Assembly: GCA_026545225.1 (NCBI GenBank)
Contig: CM048845.1
Coordinates: 50,630,033-50,694,032, forward strand
Reading direction: 5' to 3'
Origin: Cornus controversa
Lineage: Eukaryota > Streptophyta > Magnoliopsida > Cornales > Cornaceae
Length of the DNA stretch: 64,000 nucleotides
The position numbers and the translations under genes are program-made. Each line of letters opens with the position of its first letter. Position 1 is the first letter of the stretch. Positions 11,588-25,097 of the stretch are shown here, in pieces. A model generated the notes under the pieces. The model saw nothing but the letters and a program-made list of their open reading frames with translations, was not told the origin of the DNA and made no database searches.

Positions 11588-12131
11588 TTTCACATCTCCC
11601 ACATTTCATATTATTTGTATTGACAATTAATCATGCTTTACACTTAAACATGCTTTCAAGATAATTTATCAAACACATAAGTGTCACCTTCACATATACA
11701 CATAAATACACATAATTATTTCACATTTCAATTCACACATGCTTCATAATCATCTAAGGCAATTATAAACATGGAATCATCATATTTAACATAGAGAATT
11801 TATTAAATGATATAATTTAGCATGCTTTAATATTGAAAGACATCTAATTATACCCACATAACCAATTGGTTGCCATAACAACCAATATACTCACAAAACC
11901 CTAGATTCTATGGGTTAGGCATCTCTACCTTAATTTGGAAGAGCTTCAAAATAATTTCTCTAAATTTCTCACCGAAATCAACTTTCTCCAAATTCGATTT
12001 CGAACAAATCAACTCGAGCCCTCGATGAGTAGACCAACTCTCTCTTCTTCGGCGCCTTCCAATTCTCGTCCCAAGCCTCTCAAATTCAATAGAGAAAGGA
12101 AGAAGATGATATAGAGATATATGTGTATCTT

Positions 12132-14664
12132 TGTCATGCCCCAAAATTTAGATTCCTGGGACTTCCCCGGTCCGAGCTTGAACTTCGGGTAATGAGGTGT
12201 CACAATTGCCAGATCGTCACTCTACGACCCGCACAACCGTGGTAAACTACTACCAACATCACCCTCGATGCTTATCTGGACCACCGAGATCATTACATAC
12301 AACAAAAGTCTTCACATTTATCAATATGTCTATCCCTCACCAGATATATCACCATGATCAACAATCTAAGTTGTGATCTCAAAGTCTAGAGAAAGCATTT
12401 TTTTTACCATCATTACCATGCATACATGCATACAAAATCAATTGAAGTCCTATATGCATACTCTATATTAGAAACATACATGCATAGGTCCCTTGAACAC
12501 ACACAATTTTAGCCAATTTCGTATGATCGAAACCAGAGTTTCGCACAATCAAAGTGTATTTCGCACAATTGAAAACCTGATTTCGCATGATCAAAATTTA
12601 AGTTCAATCGAAGCACTTGTAAAGTACTATCGAGATCCCACTAGAATTTCATCTTTTTTCTATCAAAATTTTTGCAATCATGTTTGCTCAATCAAGGGCA
12701 TTTCGATCATGCGAAATGGGCATTTCGCACAATCGAAATGTCCTCCTACTATTATTCTATAGAATTTTCTAAGTATCAAATTGCACACTTTAATCCTTAT
12801 TTTTTTTGTCATGCACGCTCCTCATTTTACCAATATATTAGCACAACTATTCTCACAAGTTTATACATGTAAAAATGAACATAAATGAAGAATCATCATC
12901 TAAATAATATAGCATTCTACTATGATCAACACCGTGCTTATAATGTATGAAAATCATAAGACGTAAATATTGCATGTTCTTGAAACATAAATGGTCTTTA
13001 CATGTTCATCACATGCATATAGTCCACAATCCGGACATGCATTCAAATAAAGTAATATAAGTCTTTCCATGAACCCAAAATCGTTCCACGCCAACTTTAT
13101 CATTGGGGAGACTCCATCACCTCCTTTCCATTTTTTGAAAAAAAATTAACCCTCATGGGGTAAGCAACCACATGCTTAGTAGGAATGTCTAAAACATAAT
13201 TTCACAAATTTTGTAAATACTACATAAACATACATTTGCATTTAATCATGTTAAACAAATATCCGTATATCACAACCATATCATAAGCAACATATTATGC
13301 AACATGATATGCATAACTCCTTCATCCTCTCCACACAATTATTGGGTTTCGATTTTATGGGCCGCCTAATCCCACTGATTTGAGGCTCTTATACTAGTCC
13401 ACCTCATGTTAGGACTTCGTGTTTAGAGACTATCCTCTTCTATTCTAACGGTGCTCTTATACCAGGCCAACCCATGAGGTTTTCTTTTGTCGGATCCCCT
13501 CGTCGCTCGTTAAGAGGACATTACCATCCAATTGAGCTCATTACCCTCACTGAGCCAATGAAGATGAATCCCCATATGTTCATGCTAATGTGCATTTACA
13601 ATTTAGTTAATGTAGTAATAATTATCATGCTTGCATATTTTCTAAATAACATCACATGCATTTACATTGAATATGTTACACATTCTCCATATTTCATATC
13701 AATTACATTGACAATTAATCATCTATTGCAACTAAACATGCTTTCAAGATATTTCATCAAACACATAACTGTCACTTTAACAATTATACATAAATACACA
13801 TAATTGTTCACAATTTAACCTCAACATGCTTATATAATCATCTAAGGTAATTATAAACATGTAATTACATCATTAAACATTGATAAGTCACTAAGTAGTA
13901 TAATCTAGTATGCTTCAACCTTGAAAGACAACTAATTATATGCACATAACCAATTGGTTGCTACAAATAACCAATATACTCACAAAAATCTTGAATTTCA
14001 TGGATTAGGCATCCCTACTCAATTTGGAAGAGCTTCCAAATGATTTTCCCAGTTTCTCATAAGAAAATCAACTTTTTTTGAATTCGATTTCAGATGGATC
14101 AAACTCGAGCCCTCAATGCATATAGCAACTTCTTCTTCTTTGACACCTTCCAATTATCAACCCAAGTCCTTTAAAATCAAGGAGAAGGGAAGAAGATGAT
14201 ATTGCCATATATAGATATATATTGCTCTCACTATGTGGCTGTTGGAGAATGAAAAATGAATCCAGAATTCTTTACTTTACTATTTATAGACCTAGTTATC
14301 ATATTTATAAAAATATCATTAGTCTCTTACTAAACCTTCCCAGACTTTGTTTTCGATTTTCGTAACTCCGATGGACTCAAAATTGACTCCGTAGTACGCT
14401 AAATATTTTATTTAAGTTACTCTCCAAATTTGGTGTCATTTCGACACTTTCAAATTTTTTGGACCCACGGGACCTGCGTCCCAGGCCCGTTTGACCCGAA
14501 AAAGTTAGCTTTTTTCAAACGCTCCCAAAAATTTTCTGAACTATCATAATGATTCCCAAACATGTATTTTATATTAAAAACACATTAATAATCATTTAAA
14601 TAATTTATATGCATTTAAATGAAAGAAAAATGAAAACTGGCCAAAAATGCTCACGGTTCTTACA
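12132..14664 (-). mobile_element. Chromovirus solo LTR E nested in sister LTR D
   Basis: On the minus strand it starts TGTAAGAACCGTGAGC (14664) and ends GGGGCATGACA (12132), 2533 bp. The flanks ATCTT (12127-12131) and ATCTA (14665-14669) are a duplication with one mismatch. It is a close relative of D and F: all three share the Harbinger-like spacing of blocks such as GGGGAGACTCCATCACCTCC (13105 here, 6448 in D). No internal region is present. Confidence 0.8.
12517..12739. repeat. Dyad-repeat cluster of LTR E
   Basis: Copies include TTTCGTATGATCGAAAC (12517-12533), TTTCGATCATGCGAAAT (12701-12717) and ATTTCGCACAATCGAAAT (12722-12739), with degenerate copies at 12538-12595. The position relative to the LTR end (385-610 bp) matches LTR D. 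Confidence 0.8.
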
Positions 14665-15944
14665 ATCTATATTGCTCTCTCATGGTTGATGAAGAATGAG
14701 AGAATGAATTGATGTATTCTCTTCTTTGCAACTTATAGACCTAACTCTCATATTTACAAAAATGTCACTAGTCTTTCACTTAACTTTTCTGGACTCCATT
14801 TTCACTTTCGATAACTCCTATGGACCCGAAATCATTTTTGTAGTGCATCAAATATTTTATCTATCCTCCAAATTTAGTGTCATTCCAACACTTTTAGATT
14901 TTTCGAGCCCGCGGAACCTATGTCCAGGGCCCACTCGACCCAAAAAATTCAAATTTTATCGAACGCTTCCAAAATTTCCCTGGACTGGTATAAGTGTTCC
15001 TAAATATGTATTTTACATTTAAAATACATATATAATCATTTTAAACATTTATATGACAAGAAATAAAAAAAGAAGAAAATCGGCCAAAAACGGTCACAGT
15101 TCTTACATTTCATTAAGTGGAGGATTTTTGTGGATCTGAGGGTGGAAGGTATAAATACCGAAGCCCATAGTAAATCCAACCTTTCCCTTATAGATTTTGG
15201 TGGAAATTTTTTTTTATTTTTAGAATATGAATAATATTTCTCTTTCTCAATGTACACTATCTTTTTCTCTCTTGATTTTTCTCTTTCTCTTTTCTTAGAT
15301 TCTCTCTCTTTCTATTTGATTAGAAAAAATTGTAAAACTTGAGTTTCCAGGCAAGTTGATCTATCTCTCGCACTATGGGAGGGATTAATCCATCTACACT
15401 ATTTATTAGGGATCAATCCAATAAGCTACATGGATTGATCATGAAGTCCAATTAATAATCCAATATAACCTTGGTTCAAGATTCTCCAATTATCTATCTA
15501 ATGATTTAACCTAGACCCTATAAGTAATGTCTGTACTTTTTTTCTTTTTTCATAATGTGCGATTGAAATCTAAGAAAAGGTTGATATGTAATTTGTGTTC
15601 ATCAAGTGATTTACCTTATTGTCGCTACTCTTTAGTGGGATATTTGCACTACACAATAATTTTTAGACAATTTATTAGATGATAGATTATCTATTTTGTA
15701 TTATAACTGCTCCTTGAGCCATTGGTTTACTTGTACACAAATATAGAATTCAAGGATACAAATAAATACAATATGTTGAATAAATCAATACAAGTTTATA
15801 AAAATCTATCAAAGTCTCTAATAGTCTATACAAATCAATAAAAGTATGTAATATAAGTCTATAAAAATCCAAGAATTCACATATATATACTTAAAAAATG
15901 TCTTTCAAAATTCTTTAAAATTCTAATTGACTACACCTTCCTAA

Positions 15945-16500
15945 TTCATCTATGATTTGTGAAGAGCCTTAATGCCTATGACCCTATAGTCAATGTGACT
16001 TACAAAACTTGGAAGTTGGAATTTGTCTCGAGTTTTTTTTTCCTATGATTCAAGAATCCAATGGGAGTATTTAGAAATTATTTGATTCAAGGTGAAAATT
16101 CCAAGCCACCAACATAATCTCAATAGTGTACATTATACACAAATTTGAAACAAAAATTGGTAATTTTTGTGCAATACAGACTCCAAAGAGCATTATTTTG
16201 GTCACCAGATGCAAATCAGTTGGAATCTGCACACACAAAATAGGGAAGCAAGTGATAGAGAATGCAAATCAGTTGGAATCAAATGATACAATTATCAATT
16301 ATGTTGTAGAGAGAGAAAATTAGTAGAGAATGTAGAGAGAGAATAGAACTACCCGACGATTATTGTTGTTAGTGAAGAGGCTGGTTAGGGTTTCCTTTAG
16401 AAGCAGAGGTAATGTGAGTTTTGTCATTTAGGGGTGGGACTTGGGTGGGCCTAACCCGAGCAATCCGAATCCCTCCCGTAAATTTTACAAGCATGGGCAA
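15945..16500. other. Unassigned AT-rich sequence
   Basis: This lies right of the Harbinger-like element. It contains a duplicated GCAAATCAGTTGGAATC (about 16210 and 16265) but no gene I can support. Confidence 0.4.
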
Positions 16501-16860
16501 TGTGAAGCCCTGAATTTTTTTATTTTATTTTAATTATGATCTAATTATGATTAAGCATGTTAATTGCTTAAGTGTTTTACAATTTTCATGACCTTTGTAT
16601 GATTTTCGATATGGCTGTGTGACCCAAAACGGGTTAAGTGATTCAGAATGTGCCTACAAACTTTTATAAGTTGTCTTAGGGGTATAAGTGAACTTTGGGG
16701 ACTAAAATTGATGGTAAAGGGGTTTTTTATTAAGAAAAATCATCAAAACAGTTTGCAAAAGCATGATTCATTGAAATAAAATTAAACCCCTTGATGTTTA
16801 AAAGATTATGTAAACAACAAATTTTTTTTCTCATGAACACGACTATGATTGCATAGAATT
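16501..16860 (+). mobile_element. Possible gypsy LTR 5' fragment
   Basis: TGTGAAGCCCTGAATTTT resembles the start of chromovirus LTRs, and the following text is typical LTR-like AT-rich sequence. It stops where the copia LTR begins (about 16861). No partner end or duplication was found, so this is weak. Confidence 0.3.
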
Positions 16861-17080
16861 TGGGATTCATAGATCAAATAATCGATGGGGATAATTTTCT
16901 AACCCCCTAGTCTTCAACAGTTGGTGAAGCAATCAATTTCCTTTGATGTACTGCCCGTAAAAATCATCGCTATGATCCTTGAAGTTGATTTTCCAAAAAC
17001 CTAGTTCTTGTGGGAGAACCTTAAGTTTTGTGAATTGATTTCTCCCTAATTGTGTGTGTACTTGATATTGGAGAGAATAT

Positions 17081-17093
17081 GATATATTTATAG
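17081..17093 (-). promoter_or_regulatory. TATA box of the copia LTR
   Basis: Minus-strand CTATAAATATATC, well placed for an LTR promoter. Activity is unknown. Confidence 0.4.
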
Positions 17094-17347
17094 GAGTGTC
17101 TCTTCCAAGTCAAGTATTCCTTTCTATATATGCAAGATATGATAAATCATATCTTCATATAAAAGGAAACTATATACACACTCCATATCTTATATTCTCC
17201 TACGAAAAATAAGATATTCTGTATATTTTTAAATTATATATATTAATATATATATTCTAGGATATTAAAATATTCAATATATATTTATATATAATTTAAC
17301 TTGTGCCTTTAGCATGTAATTAAATTACAGATGCCCTAACACATTAT

Positions 17348-18791
17348 TGATAGGCGTTGAATGTTACGCATTCTAGCCTCTTAACTTATGTATTTGATTC
17401 TCTTAGTGATAGATTATTTTGTTATTTTACTTCGTTTTAGTATTTTCTTTATTTTCAAGACCTTAATGATTATTTCAGTTAAAACCATGATTTTGGGCTT
17501 TTAAAGAAGACATCCAAGATGGTTAGAGGAAGTCTACGTCAAGGAGATTCATTCAACCATTTATTTTAACTCAAATCAACCCAAGATAGAGGTCCAAGAG
17601 AATTACAGCTGCTTAAGAAGGTTTCAGGCTTGAAGCCCAAATCTGCGCATAATACAGTCTTAATCCCGTTTCAGAAAATGGACCTTATTTTCCAGCCTCA
17701 AATTGACTTAATTTTTGTGTGGGGTTGAACAAAATTTGATTATGCACACTTTTCTATTTCACAAAAATTTCATAAATCGGACTTCTAATGGGTCAAAATT
17801 TGGGCCGAAGTCAGCAGGAAAAATCCACTTGATTAGTGCTGTGAGAAACCCTAATTTATTCCTAATTGGATTAGGACTTTGGTGTATTCTCTTGGGGAAT
17901 AAAGTGAAGACTTGGAGGCTAAGTTTGAAGAAGATTACAGAGCTTGGAGAGTTTGAGAGGGCTGAGAAGAGAACAGAAACATATTTGTAGAGCCATTGGA
18001 GAACGAAGTCATATGCGTAATTCATGAAGATGATGCCTTCTTCCTCAACAGTTGAAGCTTCTTCTTCTACCATGAACGGCTAGTTCATCTACTAGGGTTT
18101 TGATGTAGCCCTAACAAAGCATCAATGGTTTGATTGTTTTAATTATTGGGGACCTTTATATACATGCATAGATTGTGTAATTCAGAGGATTCTTATTATA
18201 GAATTGAGCAATAAAAGTCTTGTAAATTCAATCTCAATGATTTCTTATCTTGTCTTAGATATTTAGTTGTTGTTATTGAACTCAATCTCTCTTGTTTTCT
18301 GTGATCATGAGAGCAATTATTACACAATGGTAATCACTGAATATATTATTAAGAGCTTTGATGGATTATGCCTAGAGAAGATGAACCATACTGCACCCTA
18401 GATTAGAGTAGTTAGGCAGATGGCCCATGCCAATCGAAGATAGTCCATGGCTTAGCCTTAATCATATATTATCTTCTTGACGGATGAAGGTGAGCTTGTA
18501 GCCACCAACACCACTTATGCATGATGTAATTCCCCATAGTTGATTCAATTAACCAACTCACTTTCTATTTTACTTTGATTTATTTTATTTTACTTTTTAA
18601 TTAATTTAAAAATCAGAATTCTTTTCTCTTAAATGTAATTAGAATTAATTCCGTATTCCAACTCATCAGACCATAATCCCTAAGGTATGATACCCCTTTC
18701 GATAGCCCTATTCTGCAAGGAATTCATTCTATTGCGAAATGTGGAAATTTTTAATTGATATACTTTTTGAGTCACACTCACACACGAATCA
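17348..18791 (+). mobile_element. Athila-type solo LTR C1
   Basis: Starts TGATAGGCGTTGAATG, ends ACACGAATCA, flanked by the perfect duplication ATTAT (17343-17347 and 18792-18796). It is nearly the same sequence as C2 at 19949-21470 but lacks about 60 bp near its 3' end. Its first bases resemble the TGATAAGCGTTAAATG start of the Athila LTR at 60573. No TTTCG-type dyad cluster was seen in it. Confidence 0.85.
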
Positions 18792-19782
18792 ATTATAACA
18801 ATTAACATTTAACAACTCAATTGATTTTAAATCGACCCAGTGGGCTAGAAGTGATAATTTTATTTAAGGGCCCAAACTCTTATTGGCTCCAATGGATTAT
18901 AATTGGTCCGATTATCCTATGACCATAAATTACAATAATTTATTAATCACAACTTAATTCCACTATATAAGTGTGATTGCATTTCAACTCGAGAATGGTT
19001 GAACCATGTGTCCTTGTGTTGCCTCAACACACAACACCCATGTTAATTATATGAAATTACCCCTCTAGGCACAATTAGATATGGATGGATAAGTACCCTC
19101 AATCCAAATTAATAATTGAATATTTATTAAGTCACTTGATTATTTTTTATTCAATCAATAAGCCTTTAATAAAACTTATGCACTTTGCCAAGATGCATAC
19201 CCATTTTATTAAAGCTGAACAAAGCGCTTGGATTTACAATTAATTAAACTAATCAAATCACAATAAATTAGTTAGCATAGATGTAAATGTTGGGAGCATG
19301 TTCCAAAGCACATAATCAACAACACCCAATATATTTAAATTTTAGACCCTAGGGCCCACCACATATATCAAAGTGTTAACCAACTATGCCTAGGGTTCAT
19401 TACTCCCTCATACTTGAGGATAAAATTTACCATAACACTGACAAGTAGTAATTACAATAACGACCTTACAATTACTTTGATAGTGACTTGTCGGTGATCA
19501 TGTTTTGTTCTTCATCAATAGGTAGTCCACCTACTATTATCGAATGAACAAAATACTTTATGATAATGCAATATAAGTGACTTATGCTCCCAACTTTGGT
19601 AACCATACCATGTACACACAAAGTCATTACGTAGTCAATGGACACTACGATTTGGGTTTTGAATCGAATCACTACATAGCATTCATAATATATAAATAAT
19701 GTTTTTGACAAATAAACAGATTCCTATTGATAAGCCAATGTCATTGCACCCTAATTGGTGCTATAAACGACATACGATCCCA

Positions 19783-19948
19783 AAAATCTTCCACTTGCAA
19801 TTTATAGCCAATTTTCCTCATATTTAACTCCCATGCTATCCAAATGTCAATCAAATACTTTGATCGGCAGTGCTTTAGTAAATTAATCAGCAAGGTTGTT
19901 CTCCGATGCTATCTTAGCTATCACTACATCTCTGAGCTACACTATGTC
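19783..19948 (-). pseudogene. Copia RNase H carboxyl end and polypurine tract
   Basis: Minus-strand translation from 19948 gives RDVVIAKIASENNLAD, then FTKAL and GVKYEENWL, the usual end of copia pol. In-frame stops interrupt it (for example after NNLAD). It continues the RNase H fragment at 21471-22892 across solo LTR C2. The purine tract GCAAGTGGAAGATTTTTGGGA follows. Confidence 0.75.
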
Positions 19949-21470
19949 TGATAGGCGTTGAATATTACGCATTCTAGCCTCTTAACTTATGTATTTTATT
20001 CTCTTAGTGATAGATTATTTTGTGATTTTACTTTGTTTTAGTGTTTTCTGTATTTTCAGGGCCTTAATGATTATTTCAGTTAAAACCAAGCTTTTGGGCT
20101 TTTAAAGAAGACATCCAAGATGGTTAGATGAAGCCTACACCAAGGAGAATCATTCAACCCTTTATTTTAACTCAATTCAGCCCAAGAAAGAGGTCCAAGA
20201 GAATTACAGCTGCTTAAGAAGGTTTCGGGCCTGAAGCCCAAATCTGCGCATAATACAGTCTTAATCCTGTTTTGAAAAACGGACCAGAAGTCTTATTTTT
20301 GAGTCTCAAATCGACATTATTTTCGCATAAGGGTTGAACGAAATGTGATTCTGCGCACTTTTGTATTTCACAAAAATTCCGTAAATCGGACTTATAGTGG
20401 GTCAAAAGTTGGGCCGAAGTCAACAGAAAAAATCCACCTGATTAGTGCTACGGGAAACCCTAATTTATTCCTAATTGGATTAGGACTTTGGTGTATTCTC
20501 TTGGGGAATAAAGTGAAGAATAAGAGGCTAAATTTGGGACAGAAGATAGAGGAGAGAGAGAGAGATTGGAGAGTCTGAGAGGGCTGAAAAGAGAACAGAA
20601 ACATATTTGCAGAGCCATTGGAGAACGAAGTCATACGCATAATTCATGAAGATGATGCCTTCTTCCTCAACAGTTGAAGCTTCTTCTTCTACCATGAACG
20701 ACTAGTTCATCCACTAGGGTTTTGATGTAGCCCTAACAAATCATCAATGGTTTGATTGTTTTAATTATTGGGGACCTTTATATACATGCATAGATTGTGT
20801 AATTTAGAGGATTCTTATTATAGAATTGAGCAATAAAAGTCTTGTAAATTCAATCTCAATGATTTCTTATCTTGTCTTAGATATTTAATTGTTGTTATTG
20901 AACTCAATCTCTCTTGTTTTTTGTAATCATGAGAGCGATTATTACACAATGGTAATCACTGAATATATTGTTAAGAGCTTTGATGGATTATGCCTAGAGA
21001 AGATGAACCATACTGCACCCTAGATTAGAGTAGTTAGGCAGATGGCCCATGCCAATCGAAGATAGTCCATGGCTTAGCCTTAATCATATGTTATCTTCTT
21101 GACGGATGAAGGTGAGCTTGTAGCCACCAACACCATGTATGCATGATGTAATTCCCCATAGTTGATTCAATTGACCATTGATTGTGGAGTTAGTGGTGAA
21201 GTCAAATACCCTAGATTTCTCTCATATTACCTTCACTATCTGTTTTACTTTGATTTATTCTATTTTATCTTTTTAATTAATTTAGTTAAAAAATCAGAAT
21301 TCTTTTCTTAAATTTAATTAGAATTAATTCAGTATTCCAACTCATCAGACCATAATCCCTGAGGTACGATACCCCTTTCGATAGCCCTATTCTGCAAGGA
21401 ATTCGTTCTATTGCGAAGTGTGGAAAATTTTAATTGATATACTTTTTGAGTCACACTCACACACGAATCA
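19949..21470 (+). mobile_element. Athila-type solo LTR C2 inside copia RNase H
   Basis: Starts TGATAGGCGTTGAATA, ends ACACGAATCA, flanked by the perfect duplication ATGTC (19944-19948 and 21471-21475). Copia codons on the two sides (QLIKD on one side, RDVVIAK on the other) are contiguous once it is removed. It is 1522 bp and closely matches C1. Confidence 0.9.
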
Positions 21471-22892
21471 ATGTCTTTGATTAGCTGATACTTCCTCTCA
21501 ATGTGTTTTCCACGCTTATGTTTTCTCGGATCCTTGCTTTGAGCAACAACTCCACTATTGTCATAATGAAGTACAATAGGCGAGTTTACATGTCGCACAA
21601 CTCCCAGATCAGAGATGAATTTCCTTAACTAAATGACTTCCTTTGCTGCTCCAGAAGCTGCAACATATTAAGCCTCCATGGTTGAATCAGCATGACACGA
21701 TTGCTTCACACTCATCTAACGCCCCTCCATATAGTGTAAACACAAATCCCAAAGTAGATCTTCTAGAATCTTTATCTGATTGAAAATCAAAATTTGTATA
21801 ACCAACTGGTACTAACTCATCACCTCCATAGACAAGCATATAATCTTTGGTTCTTCTCAAATATTTGAGAATACTCTTGACTGCAGTCCAGTGATCTCGA
21901 CCAGGGTTAGACTGGAACTTACTTGGAACTCCCACTACATAGCATATGTCTGGTCTTATATACAATATAGCATGCATGAGACTACCTACTGCCGAAACAT
22001 ATTGTACCTATCTCATCTTTTCTTCCTCTTCAGGCGTCTTGGGACATTGAGCCTTAGAAAGAGATACTCCATGCCTAAAAGGTAAGAAATCTTTCTTGGA
22101 GTTTTGCATATCAAACCTGACTAGAATCTCATCAATATATGCAGTTTAGGATAAGCCGATCATCATTTTCTTCCGATTACACAAAAAGCTTATTTCCAAG
22201 GATGCAACTTGGTTCTCCCAAGTCTTTTATGTCAAAAGGGCTAGACAACCAAATTTTTATTGATGATAATGCCCCTACATCATTTCCAATGAGTAGAATA
22301 TCATCCACATAAAGAATAATAAAAATCATAATGTTATCCTGTTCCTTCTTATTCACAAAAGGCTCATCAATGTTTTGATCAAAACCAAATGCCTTAATTG
22401 CTTGATCAAAATGCATATTCCAGCTCCTAGATGCTTGTTTGAGTACATAAATGGATCTCTACAATTTTCACACTAGGTGCTTCTAACCTTTCACCACAAA
22501 CCCGTCTAGTTGTTTCATATAGATGTTCTCTTCCAAATGGCCATTTAAAAATGCCATCTTGACATCTATCTTCTATATTTCATAATCATAATGAACACTT
22601 ACGACTAAAAGAGTCCAAATAAAAGTTAGCATGGATACTAGTGAGAATGTCTTATTATATTCAATCTATTCACGTTGAGTGAAGCCTTTGACTACCAGCT
22701 TTGCCTTATATGTCTCAACATTTCCGACTATTCCTCTTTTCTTTTTGTAGATCAACTTAAGTCCGATGAGTTTTATCTTAGTAGGTAGTTCTACAAGTTC
22801 CCAGACTTGATTGGAATACATAGATTCCAATTTTGATTTCATGGCAACCAGTTAGTTTCTTGCATCCACATCATTGATGGCCTCTTTATAGT
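21471..22892 (-). pseudogene. Copia reverse transcriptase and RNase H fragment
   Basis: From right to left on the minus strand: the RT amino region near 22740-22890 (LESMYSNQVWEL-like, then LIYKKK), the RT active site YVDD within FIILYVDDILLIGN (about 22316), the LGNKLFV region at 22180, then the RNase H-like domain with GYTNFDFQSDKDSRRSTLGF (about 21780-21810) and LHYDNSGVVAQSKDP (about 21540). YVDD is the Ty1/copia form of the RT motif. Stops and frameshifts break the frame into pieces at 21329-21598, 21687-21977 and 22177-22416. The fragment ends at 22892, where LTR A entered, and resumes at 39943. C2 splits its other end. Confidence 0.85.
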
Positions 22893-25097
22893 TGTAAGAA
22901 CCGTGACCATATTTGGCATTTTTTTTTTATTTTCATTTAATATTTTATAAATGCTTTAAATGAAAATAATTGTGTTTTAAATATAAAATACATGTTTGGG
23001 AACCTTTATATATGTTGGGCAAAGTTTTGAGACCTTTTGACAAAAGTTGACTTTTTTGGGTCAAGTGGGCCCGGAACGCAGGTCCCGCAAGCCAAAAAAA
23101 TTTGAAAGTGTTGGAATGACACAAAATTTGAAGAGTAGTTTAAATAAAATATTTGATACGCTATAGAATCGATTTTGTGCCCATAGGAGTTACGAAAATT
23201 GAAAAGGAAGTTCGGGAAGGTTTAGTGAAAGGCTAGTGGCATTTTGTAAATAAGTGAACTAGGTCTGTAAATAGCAAAGTAGAGAATTGCTGAATTCATT
23301 CTCATTATCATCAGCCGTATAGAGAGAGCAATATATATCTATATATGGCAATATCATCTTCTTCCCTTCTCTATTAATTTTGAGGGACTTGGGTCTATAA
23401 TTAGAAGGTGCTGAAGAAGAAGTAGTTGGTCTACACATTGAGGGATCGAGATTGGTTCAAACAAATTTGAATTCAGACATAGTTGAGTTTGGTGAGAATT
23501 TGACTTGGAATTGAGGTAGGGGTGTTCTCTCCACCTTATCATCGATTCTTAAGGAAGTGATGTGGGTTTTGATTGGGTTAGCATTCTTAGGAATGCTAGA
23601 AAGTGAATTTTGCATCTTTGGTTAGGTTAATTCTTATTAATTGATTATATTATTGAATTCAAAAATGTTTGAATGTGTATCAAAATGAATTATGATATGA
23701 ATTGTGTATCCATGCCTATGTGTTGGTAATTGTTGATAAGTGTTGCCTTATACCATGCTTTATAGTTGTGAAAACTATGTTGTACATGATACATTTTACA
23801 TGTTTGATAGAATGCATGAAAATGATATTTTTTATGAATGTTGCATTGATATATGCATGGAAATACATGTCTTAGTATGGAAAATAAGTGGCTTATGATG
23901 AACTTGAAATACGGAATTGTTGCATTGTCATATGCTTGGAAATACATATTTTAGCGTGGAATACAAGTGACTTATGATGCGATTGAAATTGTATGTGTTG
24001 CCATACTCAAACCTTATGTGATTGGTTGTTGATTTTGGGAGGAGGTCGGAAAGTAATGAGGGCATAGATCCTTAGGGTGCAAAACCCGAAACTTGGCTAA
24101 GGTGGTTCCTTCTAGACCCTTGAGTTAGTAGCCCATAAAGTTGGATATAGTTCCTTCTAGACCTTCGGGTTGATCACCCGAAAAGTTGAATATCTTGAAT
24201 AATTGGCTCTATGAGTGGTTATCCGGTGGTTCTATGAATACTCCCCATTTGGTACAATTTTAATCTATGTGCTAATTGATTGATTTTGGTATTTACGTGA
24301 CTTGGTGTTTAAGTCTTGTTGAATTGTGATATTTATATTGAAGCTTGCATGCCTTCTACTTCAATCGAGCATTGTTGAGCATGTGTTCTATATACGCAAT
24401 GAATTGAGATTCCTTGAGCATGTGCATTGTTGTATGCCATGTAGTGTGTAGGAATGCCATGATAGCATCTCACGAGCATTATAAGTATGCCATGAAGTAA
24501 TAAGAATGCCATGATTGCATTTCATATAGGTCGCGTTGAGTTGATGAATAAGTTGGTTTGGGTATCTCTACTGGGTATGTTTATGCTCACCCCCCTTCCT
24601 CAATCATTTTACAGATAAGGCACTAGTGGTGGATGAAACTTGAGATACTTTGGAATTGGAGGACTAAATCTCTTGTTCGAGATCATTTACCTTATGTTTT
24701 TGTATGCGATGTCTTAGGTAATTATTGGTTTTTGTAATTTGAATATGAGACTTGATGTAAGGACCGAAATAATTTTGACCAGTTTCGGGTGATTTTGGAC
24801 CGGATTAATTTTTTTGAATTAATTAAATTTCGAAAGGGTGTGGATATAGATAATTCTATGTAAGTGGAAGGTGTATGTATATATATATATATATATATCT
24901 ACATATATATATATATATTGTACCTATATTTATATTTAATTATATAAATATATGGTGGGCTTATATGCAATTGTAAGGGAATGGTGGTGCACATGTATAA
25001 TTATGTGGGTGTCATGTATGCAAGTAGGTATATATGCATGTATAGTAGTATATACATATTTTATACACATAAATAAACATGTGGTGGAGAGTGTGTA

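Larger units (their letters stand above)
5492..15107 (-). mobile_element. Chromovirus solo LTR D with three nested insertions
   Basis: On the minus strand it begins TGTAAGAACTGTGACC (ending at 15107) and ends GGGGCGTGACA (at 5492). The perfect 5-bp duplication TTTCA lies at 5487-5491 and 15108-15112. Removing the insertions at 6681-9884, 10237-11592 and 12132-14669 leaves about 2518 bp, the size of sister LTRs E and F. The host sequence reads through every insertion when compared with LTR E; for example the insertion at 6680 and 9880 interrupts a block that is continuous near 13330. No internal region is present, so it is a solo LTR. Confidence 0.85.
5319..15941. mobile_element. Harbinger-like non-autonomous element, split by LTR D
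   Basis: The ends GGAGGGTGTATTCAATTAGG (left) and GGAAGGTGTAGTCAATTAGA (right, reverse complement) form terminal inverted repeats. They are flanked by TAA at 5316-5318 and 15942-15944, the 3-bp duplication of PIF/Harbinger elements. GGTGTATTCAAT-like motifs recur subterminally. Removing the nested LTR (5492-15112) leaves about 1.0 kb (5319-5491 plus 15113-15941) with no transposase. The 3-bp duplication is weak evidence alone; the inverted termini carry the call. Confidence 0.6.
16861..19782 (-). repeat. Probable 3' LTR of the minus-strand copia element
   Basis: It lies just beyond the copia polypurine tract (plus strand AAAATCTTCCACTTGC at 19783-19800). Its ends TGGGATTCAT (16861) and TACGATCCCA (19782) are short inverted repeats of the TG...CA type. 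Removing nested solo LTR 17348-18796 leaves about 1.47 kb. A TATA-like CTATAAATATATC lies on the minus strand at 17081-17093. No 5' LTR partner remains in the window, so the left end is tentative. Confidence 0.5.

Noticed and set aside
18792-19948. C1 and C2 as the two LTRs of one short element with a 1.15-kb interior
   Set aside because: Each copy has its own perfect 5-bp duplication (ATTAT and ATGTC), and the sequence between them is copia 3' end.
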